This document shows positions 5,896 through 12,872 of a stretch of DNA of 15,379 bases, piece by piece. This DNA comes from Chlorobiota bacterium (GTDB lineage Bacteria > Bacteroidota > Ignavibacteria > Ignavibacteriales > Ignavibacteriaceae): positions 1 through 15,379 of the forward strand of contig RHKR01000042.1 in assembly GCA_008363265.1 (NCBI GenBank), read 5' to 3'. Position 1 is the stretch's first letter. Every line of letters begins with the position of its first letter. The notes under the pieces are model-generated. The model searched no databases. It was not told the DNA's origin and saw only the letters and a program-made list of their open reading frames with translations. The position numbers were made by a program, and so were the translations under genes.

Positions 5896-7452
5896 ATGAG
5901 TTTTCAGGTTTCAGCAAGAAAATACAGACCGCAAAGTTTTGAGACAGTGCTCGGACAGGAGCATGTTACCGTCACCCTGAAGAACGCGATAATTCGCGAC
6001 AGGATTGCCCACGCGTACCTTCTTACGGGTCCGAGAGGGGTGGGGAAGACCACGACGGCACGCATTATTGCCAAGTCGATCAATTGTCTCGATCCGCAGG
6101 ATGCTGAACCGTGCAACCAGTGCGTTAACTGCAAAGCGATCACTGCCGGGCAGTCGATCGATTTTATCGAGATAGATGCCGCTTCGAACCGCGGAATTGA
6201 TGAAGTGCGGTCGCTGACCGAGTCGGTGCGCTACTCACCCGTTGACATGAAGTACAAAGTGTACATCATCGACGAGGTTCACATGCTCACCAAGGAGTCG
6301 TTCAACGCCTTCCTGAAAACCCTCGAGGAACCACCAGAGCACACCATTTTTATTTTCGCGACGACCGATGTTCACAAAGTACCGATAACCATCATATCGA
6401 GGTGTCAGCGCTACGATTTCCGCAGGATACCGCTAGATATAATTAAAGCCGGCCTCCGCGAGATCGCCGAAAAAGAGAACATTACTATTGATGATAAAAC
6501 GCTTACGCTGATCGCCAAAAAAGCCGACGGCGGTATGCGCGACGCGGAGAGTTTCTTCGATCAGGCAACTGCTTTTTCCGGTGACAAGATCGAGTACTCA
6601 TCCGTTATTAAAGTTTTTAATTTTATTGATGAGGATATCTACTTTGAAGTGACCGACGGACTTCTGAACAAGGACTTCAGGATGCCGTTCATGGTCTGTG
6701 ACCGCGTTTACAAGAACGGCTGGAGCTTTATCGACTTCTTCAATGGCCTCCTTGAGCATTTCAGGAACATCCTCTCCGTGGCCGCGACAAAGGACACATC
6801 ACTCCTCGAAAGTGCCGCTGTTTATTTCGAGCAGTACAAACAGCTCGCGAAAAGTTTCTCGGAAGGCGACCTTCTCAGAATAATGAACTATCTGAGCCGC
6901 TTGCTATCGGAACTGAGATTCTCTCAGAACCACAAGCTCCGGAGTGAGCTGGCACTCAGTCAGTTAACAGGCTTTGAGACGTCGGAGACGATATCGAATC
7001 TGATCAACATACTCGGCAATACGAATGCCGGTGAGACGATAAAGATCGAAAGAACTGTGGTTCAGGCAACACCTCCCCCTTCGGAAGACGAAAAAAAAAA
7101 GTCTGAACCAAACGTAGAGGCTCCCCCGGAACCTGCTGAACCGGTGACCGCCGCACTACCTCAGCCGGAACCCGTGACAGAACCCGAACCGGAATACCTC
7201 CCACCCACGGTGGAAGAAGAGTTCATCCCCATGGAAGAACCCGAAATATCGATGGAGTTCGAACATTCCCCATTGGATGAGGCACCCCCTTACGAACCCG
7301 AAACACCCCTTCAGCACCACAATCACCTCGCCGGCGAGAAGAAGTTCTTCGCCTCCCTTTCAAAGAAAACCCCACTCCCCGAACCCGAAAAACCCGAAAC
7401 AGACCCCTATGTGAGGTTTATTGTGGATAAACTTGGGGGGAGAGAGATTTAG
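5896..7452 (+). CDS. dnaX: DNA polymerase III subunit tau (gamma by frameshift), clamp loader
   Basis: DnaX is the ATPase of the clamp loader that places the sliding clamp on primed DNA. The AAA+ module spans residues 1 to about 178, with Walker A GPRGVGKT at 45-52, zinc-binding cysteines C64, C73, C76 and C79, Walker B IIDEVHM with D126-E127, and the arginine finger R169 in ISRC. The lid and oligomerisation domain follow to about 370. From about 375 the chain is a proline- and glutamate-rich linker ending in a short conserved-looking tail (YVRFIVDKLGGREI). The tau form is 518 residues. An A10 run at 7091-7100 contains A-AAA-AAG in the correct frame; slippage there would yield a form of about 403 residues (gamma). 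AAGG at 5888-5891 lies four bases upstream of the ATG and supports the start. The stop TAG at 7450-7452 uses the first bases of a repeat element. Confidence 0.96.
   Translation: MSFQVSARKYRPQSFETVLGQEHVTVTLKNAIIRDRIAHAYLLTGPRGVGKTTTARIIAKSINCLDPQDAEPCNQCVNCKAITAGQSIDFIEIDAASNRGIDEVRSLTESVRYSPVDMKYKVYIIDEVHMLTKESFNAFLKTLEEPPEHTIFIFATTDVHKVPITIISRCQRYDFRRIPLDIIKAGLREIAEKENITIDDKTLTLIAKKADGGMRDAESFFDQATAFSGDKIEYSSVIKVFNFIDEDIYFEVTDGLLNKDFRMPFMVCDRVYKNGWSFIDFFNGLLEHFRNILSVAATKDTSLLESAAVYFEQYKQLAKSFSEGDLLRIMNYLSRLLSELRFSQNHKLRSELALSQLTGFETSETISNLINILGNTNAGETIKIERTVVQATPPPSEDEKKKSEPNVEAPPEPAEPVTAALPQPEPVTEPEPEYLPPTVEEEFIPMEEPEISMEFEHSPLDEAPPYEPETPLQHHNHLAGEKKFFASLSKKTPLPEPEKPETDPYVRFIVDKLGGREI
7091..7106 (+). 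promoter_or_regulatory. dnaX: dnaX slippery site with immediate stops in both shifted frames
   Basis: Ten consecutive A residues (7091-7100) followed by GTCTGA. In the tau frame the codons are GAA AAA AAA AAG TCT, so A7095-AAA-AAG is an E. coli-type slippery heptamer in register. A -1 shift, or one extra A in the transcript, reads GTC then TGA at 7104-7106 and ends gamma after residue 403. One missing A reads AGT CTG AAC CAA ACG TAG and also stops. A weak purine-rich GGAAG lies at 7083-7087. No strong stem-loop was recognised downstream. Confidence 0.7.
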
Positions 7453-7601
7453 TGGTTAGAGGTAAGTGGTTAGAGGTTAATGATTTCTATGGGACTTTGT
7501 GCAGATTTTTCGACCTCTAATCCACTGATATCTCACTTCAGTTTTTGCAGCTAACATTCGGCACAGTAAGATTAACCACTAACCTCTAACCACTAACCAC
7601 T
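7451..7601. repeat. 151-bp segment bounded by 31-bp imperfect inverted arrays of a 7-bp repeat (possible bidirectional terminator)
   Basis: The left arm, 7451-7481, reads AGTGGTT, AGAGGTA, AGTGGTT, AGAGGTT, AAT. The right arm, 7601-7571 on the minus strand, reads AGTGGTT, AGTGGTT, AGAGGTT, AGTGGTT, AAT. They match at 27 of 31 positions, with 89 bp between. A further degenerate copy (AGTGGATTAGAGGT on the minus strand) lies around 7512-7526. dnaX ends on TAG at 7450-7452 and mazG on TAG at 7588-7586, both formed by these arms. Transcripts from either side could fold into a long hairpin. A terminator role is plausible but lacks the usual compact GC stem and T run. No clear target-site duplication is visible. 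Confidence 0.65.
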
Positions 7602-8353
7602 CCTTTAGCACGCTCCCACAAAACCAGCATTTCGTTTAGTGAGGCCTCTGTCGGGGTGCGGTTTGTTTTGGCGAGTTCTGATTCTATGAAGGAGAAGCGC
7701 TTTTCGAATTTTTTGTTGGCGAGGTTGAGGGCGTTCTCGGGGTTGATCTTTTTGAAGCGTGCATAGTTGGTGAGGGCGAAGAGGTAGTCACCGAATTCCT
7801 CTTCGAGGCGGGTGAGGTCGCCGGAGGCTTCTGCTTCTTCAAGTTCGGCGCGTTCTTCAACCATTTTGTTTTTTACATCTTCCATTGATTGCCACTCGAA
7901 GCCCGTTTTCGCGGCTTTCTCCTGCATTCTTGCAGCACGGTGCAGCGCGGGCATCGCGACGGGGATCCCTGACAGCACCGATTTCTTCCCTTCGGCGAGC
8001 TTTATCGCTTCCCAGTTTTTCATCACTTCGCCTGTATCCGCCACTTCGGTGTCACCGAAAACATGGGGGTGGCGGCGAATGAGCTTTTCGGAAATACCCT
8101 GAATTACATCATCCAGAGTGAAATGGCCATCCTCTTCAGCTATGACAGAATGGAAGGCAACATGCAGCAGAAGATCGCCCAGTTCCTCCTTGAGGTGAGC
8201 GAAATTTTTGCTGTTGATCGCGTCGAGCGTCTCGTAGGCTTCCTCGATGGTAGCCATCTTTATTGAGTCGTTGGTCTGCTCGCGATCCCAGGGGCATTCC
8301 TTCCGCAACCGCCTCATTATATCAATAAATTCCTTAAATTTAAACTCTGTCAT
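7586..8353 (-). CDS. mazG: Nucleoside triphosphate pyrophosphohydrolase MazG
   Basis: MazG hydrolyses nucleoside triphosphates to monophosphate and pyrophosphate, clearing unwanted nucleotides in the cytosol. The 255-residue protein has the usual two tandem MazG domains. The first contains LRKECPWDREQT at about 16-27 and the metal-binding glutamates and aspartate in EEAYE (37-41) and EELGD (56-60), followed by RRHPHVFG. The second contains VEERAELEEAE, EEEFGD and an ALNLANKKFEKRF segment. Length and motif order are normal. ATG 8353 is the only start that keeps the N-terminal helix. The last five residues (GVVSG) and the stop are encoded by the heptamer repeat arm at 7601-7586, so the native C-terminus has probably been replaced or extended by it. 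It converges on dnaX and diverges from the Rid-family gene across a 68-bp gap. Confidence 0.95.
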   Translation of the reverse strand: MTEFKFKEFIDIMRRLRKECPWDREQTNDSIKMATIEEAYETLDAINSKNFAHLKEELGDLLLHVAFHSVIAEEDGHFTLDDVIQGISEKLIRRHPHVFGDTEVADTGEVMKNWEAIKLAEGKKSVLSGIPVAMPALHRAARMQEKAAKTGFEWQSMEDVKNKMVEERAELEEAEASGDLTRLEEEFGDYLFALTNYARFKKINPENALNLANKKFEKRFSFIESELAKTNRTPTEASLNEMLVLWERAKGVVSG

Positions 8354-8421
8354 ACTTGATTTCCGGAATAGTGTACATTAAGAACAATTAAGAAAATATC
8401 CTTCAAAATTAGAGAATTAAA
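8354..8421. promoter_or_regulatory. Divergent promoter region between mazG and the ridA-like/LPS operon
   Basis: The 68 bp are AT-rich and must contain the start signals for mazG leftward and for the long operon rightward, since both genes begin here. I could not assign convincing -35/-10 pairs with good spacing in either direction. GAGA at 8411-8414, upstream of ATG 8422, is a weak ribosome-binding site. Confidence 0.4.
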
Positions 8422-8880
8422 ATGATTAACGAAAAACTGGCTGAACTCGGTATAACCCTTCCCAAGCCATCAAAACCACTTGCCGCATACATCCCCGGGC
8501 ACATCATCGGAAACATGCTCTACACTTCGGGACACCTGGCGAGGAAAGACGGCGAACTGATCCATAAAGGGAAGATAGGGGCGGAAGTGTCGGAAGAAGC
8601 CGGTATGGATGCCGCGAAATGGTGCATAATTGACCTGCTCGCGACTGTAAACGATATGCTTGGCAGCCTCGACAGGATCGAAAAGATAGTGAAGATCACG
8701 GTTTTTGTTAACTGTATTGAGGGGTATGGCAATCAGCCGAAGATAGCCAATGGAGCTTCAGAGTTGCTTGTTGAGATCTTCGGTGAGAATGGCAAGCATG
8801 CCAGAAGTGCCGTCGGGGTCAGTGGTCTGCCGCTCGATTCCCCCGTTGAAATTGAAATGATCGCATTGATCAAAGAGTAA
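8422..8880 (+). CDS. Rid-family (YjgF/YER057c/UK114) protein, probable enamine/imine deaminase
   Basis: Rid proteins are small cytosolic homotrimers, and the best-studied members hydrolyse reactive enamines and imines produced by PLP enzymes. The 152-residue protein fits the longer YjgF-like subgroup (classical RidA is about 130). Family marks are LYTSGHLARKDGELIHKGKIG (about 33-53), the central DRIEKIVKITVFVN segment and the C-terminal HARSAVGVSGLPLDSPVEIEMIA. R128 aligns with the arginine that holds the substrate carboxylate in RidA, and E143/E145 lie in the VEIE strand. The exact substrate cannot be told, so no symbol is given. It is probably the first gene of the long rightward operon; the next start is 2 nt after its stop. 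Confidence 0.88.
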   Translation: MINEKLAELGITLPKPSKPLAAYIPGHIIGNMLYTSGHLARKDGELIHKGKIGAEVSEEAGMDAAKWCIIDLLATVNDMLGSLDRIEKIVKITVFVNCIEGYGNQPKIANGASELLVEIFGENGKHARSAVGVSGLPLDSPVEIEMIALIKE

Positions 8881-8882
8881 AA

Positions 8883-9974
8883 ATGTCTGAGAGCCTCAAC
8901 AAGAACCGTGTAATTTTTCTTGACCTGCTGAGAGCGGCCGCGATCCTGCTTCTCCTCTTTACCGTGAACATCGAGCACACGCTCGGCGATGAGTTCAGAA
9001 AAGGGGGAACTACACTACTTCAGGCCTGGGTTTACCTGAATTCGGTGACGATCCCGTTCTTCATCTTCACTTCGGGCACACTTTTCATGTACCTGTATAA
9101 AACCCAGAACCTACCGTTCAGAGAAAATGAAATGGTGACCAGGGGACTGAAGAGGGGTATCACCCTGCTGGCTATCGGTTACACGCTGCAACTTCCATGG
9201 TACAGATGGCTTTCAATCGGTGGTGAATCGGTGACTGCCGTATGGGACTCTTTCGTTGTGGTGGATATCCTGCAGATACTCGGGATATGCATGCTTCTCA
9301 TGGTTCTGTTGATGTACATTTCTGACAGGTCACGAATCAAGAATTACCAGCTTTTCTCGCTCGCGGCTGTGATTCTTCTGGCGAGCGGACTCATTTTCGA
9401 ATATTCCGGCATCGCGGAAAAGCTACCGCCGGCACTTCAAGCGTGGTTCACCCAGGTGGGCGGCTCAAAGTATCCGTTGTTCCATTTCGGTTTTTATTTT
9501 CTCGCCGGTAACTGCGCGGGATGCTATATCTACAACCATCCAGAAGCGTTTGAGTCAGTGAATAACGCAAGAATGCTCCTGTTGTCCGGAGTGCTGCTGA
9601 TTGCCCTCTCTTTTGCAGGTGAGTTGATAATCAGCGCAATCGGGACATATGACAGGATCGCCGATAAAGTGGTGATAAAAGTTTTCAGGAAGACCGGTCT
9701 TATCATCCTGGGTCTGATCGCTGTTATCCACACCGCGATCATACTGAAAGAGAACCCAAAGATATTCATCCTGCTGGCGCGGAACACCCTTCTGCTTTAT
9801 GTGGTTAATATCATTTTGATCGAGCGGACACCATTGCGTGAATATTTTCTGAAGATCTACGGTCCTGTGGAATCGGTCGTAATGGCCGCGGGAATGACCG
9901 CCTTCATGGTTCTTTTCGTAATAATCTACAACAAACTCCATTTCAAGAATTTCTCGATGATGAGGGGCGGATAG
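8883..9974 (+). CDS. Multipass membrane protein, acyltransferase-3 / HGSNAT (DUF1624)-like
   Basis: The 363-residue protein has about ten hydrophobic segments (for example 10-30, 49-71, 91-106, 121-145, 156-173, 198-217, 230-251, 271-288, 294-313 and 329-350), so it is an inner-membrane protein. The N-terminus [19 protein letters not shown] resembles the lead helix of membrane acyltransferases (LDxLRGxAIxxM). The segments [23 protein letters not shown] and [13 protein letters not shown] recall the heparan-glucosaminide acetyltransferase-like DUF1624 family. H32 follows R17 by 15 residues, not the 11 of the classical acyltransferase-3 R-X10-H motif, so activity and substrate are uncertain. Its place ahead of KDO and LPS-export genes would fit acylation of an envelope glycan, but ruvB lies between and this is only inference. 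It starts 2 nt after the Rid-family stop and ends 2 nt before ruvB. Confidence 0.72.
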   Translation: MSESLNKNRVIFLDLLRAAAILLLLFTVNIEHTLGDEFRKGGTTLLQAWVYLNSVTIPFFIFTSGTLFMYLYKTQNLPFRENEMVTRGLKRGITLLAIGYTLQLPWYRWLSIGGESVTAVWDSFVVVDILQILGICMLLMVLLMYISDRSRIKNYQLFSLAAVILLASGLIFEYSGIAEKLPPALQAWFTQVGGSKYPLFHFGFYFLAGNCAGCYIYNHPEAFESVNNARMLLLSGVLLIALSFAGELIISAIGTYDRIADKVVIKVFRKTGLIILGLIAVIHTAIILKENPKIFILLARNTLLLYVVNIILIERTPLREYFLKIYGPVESVVMAAGMTAFMVLFVIIYNKLHFKNFSMMRGG

Positions 9975-9976
9975 GC

Positions 9977-10999
9977 TTGAACAAAACTTTGGATCCAAAT
10001 CTGACCGGTGAAGAAAAGGAACTGGAGCGGAATCTCCGGCCCTCCTCATTCTCCGGATTTCAGGGACAGCGTAAGATCGTTGACAACCTTAAGGTCTTCA
10101 TCGGTGCCGCGAACAAGAGGGGAGAGTCGCTCGACCACACCCTGCTGACGGGCCCTCCCGGACTCGGAAAGACCACCCTTTCGAACATCATAGCGAACGA
10201 ACTGAAGGTGCCGATAAAGCTCACTTCAGGTCCCGTGCTTGAGAAGCCGGGCGACCTCGCGGGAATCCTTACGGGGCTTGAGGAGAGGAGTGTTCTTTTC
10301 ATCGACGAGATCCACCGTCTTTCACCCGTGGTCGAGGAGTACCTCTACTCGGCAATGGAGGATTTCCGGATCGATATCATGATCGAGAGCGGACCCGCAG
10401 CAAGAACCGTTCAGATAAGTCTCCCGAAGTTCACACTCGTGGGTGCAACCACCCGTGCGGGGATGCTGACCTCACCTCTCCGTGACCGGTTCGGCATCAA
10501 TTTCCGGCTCGACTATTACGACGATGACACCCTGAAGGGGATCATCGAACGCTCCGCCTCGATACTTGGGGTGAAGATCGATCCGAAGGCAGCACTCGAG
10601 ATAGCGGGAAGATCGCGCGGAACGCCGAGGATCGCCAACCGCCTGTTGAAGAGAACCCGTGACTTCGCCGACCACATGGACAGGTCAGGAATCGACATGG
10701 AAGTGGCGCAGACAGCACTTCAGGCGCTTGATGTCGATAAGTTCGGGCTTGATGAGATGGACAAGGAGATCATCCTTTCGATAATCGAAAAATACGGCGG
10801 GGGACCGGTCGGTCTCACCACCATCGCCGTTGCGGTGGGAGAGGAAAAAGACACGATCGAGGAGGTTTATGAACCTTTTCTGATCCAGCGTGGATTTTTA
10901 CAGAGAACACCCCGAGGGAGGGTGGCAACGGAATTTGCATACAGACATTTTAAAAAACCATTCAGGAGAGACCAGGTCTCTCTTTTCGATGAGGAATAA
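9977..10999 (+). CDS. ruvB: Holliday junction branch-migration helicase RuvB
   Basis: RuvB is the hexameric AAA+ motor that, with RuvA, drives branch migration of Holliday junctions in recombinational repair. Motifs in the 340-residue protein are [12 protein letters not shown] (20-31), Walker A GPPGLGKT at 59-66, Walker B LFIDEIH with D110-E111, the sensor-1 [18 protein letters not shown] segment with arginine finger R169, and a C-terminal winged-helix domain ([17 protein letters not shown] to RTPRGRVAT). Length is normal. The start is TTG at 9977, 2 nt after the upstream stop; no ATG is available before the conserved N-terminal region. Its TAA stop shares one base with the kdsA ATG, so the two are probably translationally coupled. 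ruvA and ruvC are not next to it. Confidence 0.96.
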   Translation: MNKTLDPNLTGEEKELERNLRPSSFSGFQGQRKIVDNLKVFIGAANKRGESLDHTLLTGPPGLGKTTLSNIIANELKVPIKLTSGPVLEKPGDLAGILTGLEERSVLFIDEIHRLSPVVEEYLYSAMEDFRIDIMIESGPAARTVQISLPKFTLVGATTRAGMLTSPLRDRFGINFRLDYYDDDTLKGIIERSASILGVKIDPKAALEIAGRSRGTPRIANRLLKRTRDFADHMDRSGIDMEVAQTALQALDVDKFGLDEMDKEIILSIIEKYGGGPVGLTTIAVAVGEEKDTIEEVYEPFLIQRGFLQRTPRGRVATEFAYRHFKKPFRRDQVSLFDEE

Positions 11000-11814
11000 T
11001 GGTAGAAGTAAACGGAATTAAGATCGGTGGCGGCAACCCCCTCGTGCTTATCGCGGGGCCATGTGTCGTTGAAAACTCCGACATGATCTTCGCAACGGCG
11101 ACAAAGATAAAGGAGATCACCAACAGGCTCGGCATCCCCTACATCTTCAAATCAAGTTTCAAAAAGGCCAACCGCACCAGCGTCGGCTCATTTACGGGAC
11201 CCGGTGACGAAAAGGCGCTGAAGATTCTTTCGAGCGTCAGAAACACCCTCGGCCTCTCCGTGATCACAGACATACACTCTCCCGAAGATGCTGAAATGGC
11301 GGCTGAGTCGGTCGATCTCCTCCAGATCCCGGCATTTCTCTGCCGTCAGACCGATCTCCTTCTGGCTGCAGGAGAAACGGGGAAGGTAGTGAACATTAAA
11401 AAAGGCCAGTTCCTTGCTCCCGAGGATATGGAACACGCGGCCGCAAAGGTCGCCTCGACGGGGAACAAGCGGATCATGCTCACCGAGCGCGGAACCACAT
11501 TCGGTTACCACAATCTGGTGGTCGATATGCGTTCCCTGGTTATCATGAAGAAAACCGGCTATCCCGTTGTTATGGATGCCACCCACTCGGTACAGCTCCC
11601 CTCGAAAGGGAATGAAAGCGGCGGTCAGCCCGAGTTCATCAAGCCGCTCGCGAGGGCTGCAGTTGCCGTCGGTATCGACGCTCTCTTCCTTGAAGTGCAC
11701 CCCGATCCGAAGAACGCGAAGAGCGATGCCGCGAGTCAGTTCCCGCTTGATCAGCTTGAAGGGTTCCTCACTGGCATAAAGAGGCTCGAAGAAGCCGCGA
11801 GGGGATTGGCATGA
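10999..11814 (+). CDS. kdsA: 3-deoxy-8-phosphooctulonate synthase (KDO-8-P synthase), metal-dependent type
   Basis: KdsA condenses phosphoenolpyruvate with D-arabinose-5-phosphate to KDO-8-phosphate, the committed step to the KDO of the LPS inner core. The 271-residue TIM-barrel protein shows AGPCVVE (19-25), KSSFKKANRTS (51-61), LTERGTTFGYHNLVVDMRS and MDATHSVQLPS. C22, H196, E232 and D243 match the metal ligands of the Aquifex-type enzyme (C11, H185, E222, D233) with nearly identical spacing. The Cys in place of the Asn of the E. coli type makes this a metallo-KdsA. GAGGA at 10991-10995 serves as ribosome-binding site and lies inside ruvB. The stop overlaps the kdsD start by 4 nt (ATGA), so the substrate-making and substrate-using enzymes are coupled. 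Confidence 0.96.
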   Translation: MVEVNGIKIGGGNPLVLIAGPCVVENSDMIFATATKIKEITNRLGIPYIFKSSFKKANRTSVGSFTGPGDEKALKILSSVRNTLGLSVITDIHSPEDAEMAAESVDLLQIPAFLCRQTDLLLAAGETGKVVNIKKGQFLAPEDMEHAAAKVASTGNKRIMLTERGTTFGYHNLVVDMRSLVIMKKTGYPVVMDATHSVQLPSKGNESGGQPEFIKPLARAAVAVGIDALFLEVHPDPKNAKSDAASQFPLDQLEGFLTGIKRLEEAARGLA

Positions 11815-12815
11815 ACAACGGCCGGAACAGCATTGAATACACGGTCGATCAGATAATCGCCTCGGGCCGCGAGGTTATCAGGATCGAGTCGGAATCCGTC
11901 AGCGGCCTCCTCGGAAAGATAAATGAAGGCTTTGCCCGCGCGGTTGACCTGATCCTCCGCTCCGAGGGAAGAGTGGTGCTTACAGGCGTCGGCAAATCGG
12001 GCCTAATTGCCCGGAAGATCGTCGCCACGATGAACTCCACCGGCACACCGGCCATTTACCTTCATCCGACCGACGCGCTTCACGGCGATCTCGGCATGGT
12101 AAGAAGGGAGGATGTGGTCATCCTTCTCTCGAAATCGGGCGCCACGGAAGAACTTATGATGCTCATCCCGATGCTCAAGCGCCTGGATGTAACCCTTATT
12201 GGCATGCTGGGAGATTCCAGATCGAAGATGGCACGGCAGATGGATGTAGTTCTCGATGTCGAAGTAGGCGAGGAAGCCTGTCCGTACGACCTCGCTCCAA
12301 CCGCCTCAACCACCGCCACGCTCGCGATGGGTGATGCCCTTTCGGTCGCGCTCCTCAAGCTCCGCGGATTCACTGAGCAGGATTTCGCGATGCTTCATCC
12401 GGGTGGATCCCTCGGCAAGAGGCTGTCGCTGAAGATATCGGAAATAATGTACACCGGCGATTCCATCCCCGTTGTGCACGAATCAACCTCCTTCAAAGAT
12501 TCGATCCTCGAGATAACCTCAAAACGCCTCGGCGTCACCTGTGTGGTTGACGATGCCGGAAAACTCCTCGGCGTGATAACCGACGGTGACCTCCGGAGGC
12601 TGCTCGAAAAAACCACCGATCTGGCGGTTCTCACTGCCCGTGAAATGATGACAAGCAACCCGAAACGGATAAAGCCCGAGCAGCTCGCGTCATACGCGCT
12701 GCAAAAGATGGAGAGCCACAAGATCACATGCCTTCCAGTGATAGACGGGGATGAGAAACCGGTGGGAATAGTGCATCTTCATGATTTGGTGAATTTGGGG
12801 CTACGAATCAGGTGA
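11811..12815 (+). CDS. kdsD: D-arabinose-5-phosphate isomerase (SIS domain plus two CBS domains)
   Basis: KdsD converts D-ribulose-5-phosphate to D-arabinose-5-phosphate, the substrate of KdsA. The 334-residue protein has a SIS domain (about 40-185) with GVGKSGL at 59-65, LHPTDALHGDLGMV at 84-97 and SKSGATEE at 107-114, then two CBS domains (about 213-266 and 279-334; each has a VxxxxKLLGVITDGDL-like segment). K62, H91, E114, E155 and H196 correspond, with a constant offset of 3, to the residues K59, H88, E111, E152 and H193 of E. coli KdsD. Length is normal. The stop TGA at 12813-12815 sits at the very edge of a heptamer array. KdsC, the KDO-8-P phosphatase often encoded next, is absent here. 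Confidence 0.95.
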   Translation: MNNGRNSIEYTVDQIIASGREVIRIESESVSGLLGKINEGFARAVDLILRSEGRVVLTGVGKSGLIARKIVATMNSTGTPAIYLHPTDALHGDLGMVRREDVVILLSKSGATEELMMLIPMLKRLDVTLIGMLGDSRSKMARQMDVVLDVEVGEEACPYDLAPTASTTATLAMGDALSVALLKLRGFTEQDFAMLHPGGSLGKRLSLKISEIMYTGDSIPVVHESTSFKDSILEITSKRLGVTCVVDDAGKLLGVITDGDLRRLLEKTTDLAVLTAREMMTSNPKRIKPEQLASYALQKMESHKITCLPVIDGDEKPVGIVHLHDLVNLGLRIR

Positions 12816-12816
12816 T

Positions 12817-12872
12817 AGTGATCAGTGATTAGTGATCAGTGATCAGTGATTAGTGATCAGTGATTAGTGATC
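12817..12872 (+). repeat. Eight perfect-period 7-bp tandem repeats (AGTGATY)
   Basis: Eight contiguous units of AGTGAT followed by C, T, C, C, T, C, T, C occupy 12817-12872, with a degenerate extra unit (AGGTGAT, 12810-12816) in front that includes the kdsD stop. The last unit supplies the GTG start of lptC at 12867. Because 7 is not a multiple of 3, the array places TGA or TAG in every frame. The unit is a variant of the AGTGGTT heptamer found at 7451-7601. Confidence 0.93.

Noticed and set aside
7101..7180. Stimulatory stem-loop downstream of the dnaX slippery run
   Set aside because: Only a 4-bp CCGG/CCGG pairing could be found, too weak to claim; the slippage call rests on the run and the stops alone.
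7451..7601. Transposon-derived MITE with target-site duplication
   Set aside because: The inverted ends are suggestive, but flanking bases show only a TTTAG-like match overlapping the element, not a clean duplication, and the arms are themselves simple repeats.
12817..12872. CRISPR array
   Set aside because: The units are 7 bp, contiguous and without spacers.
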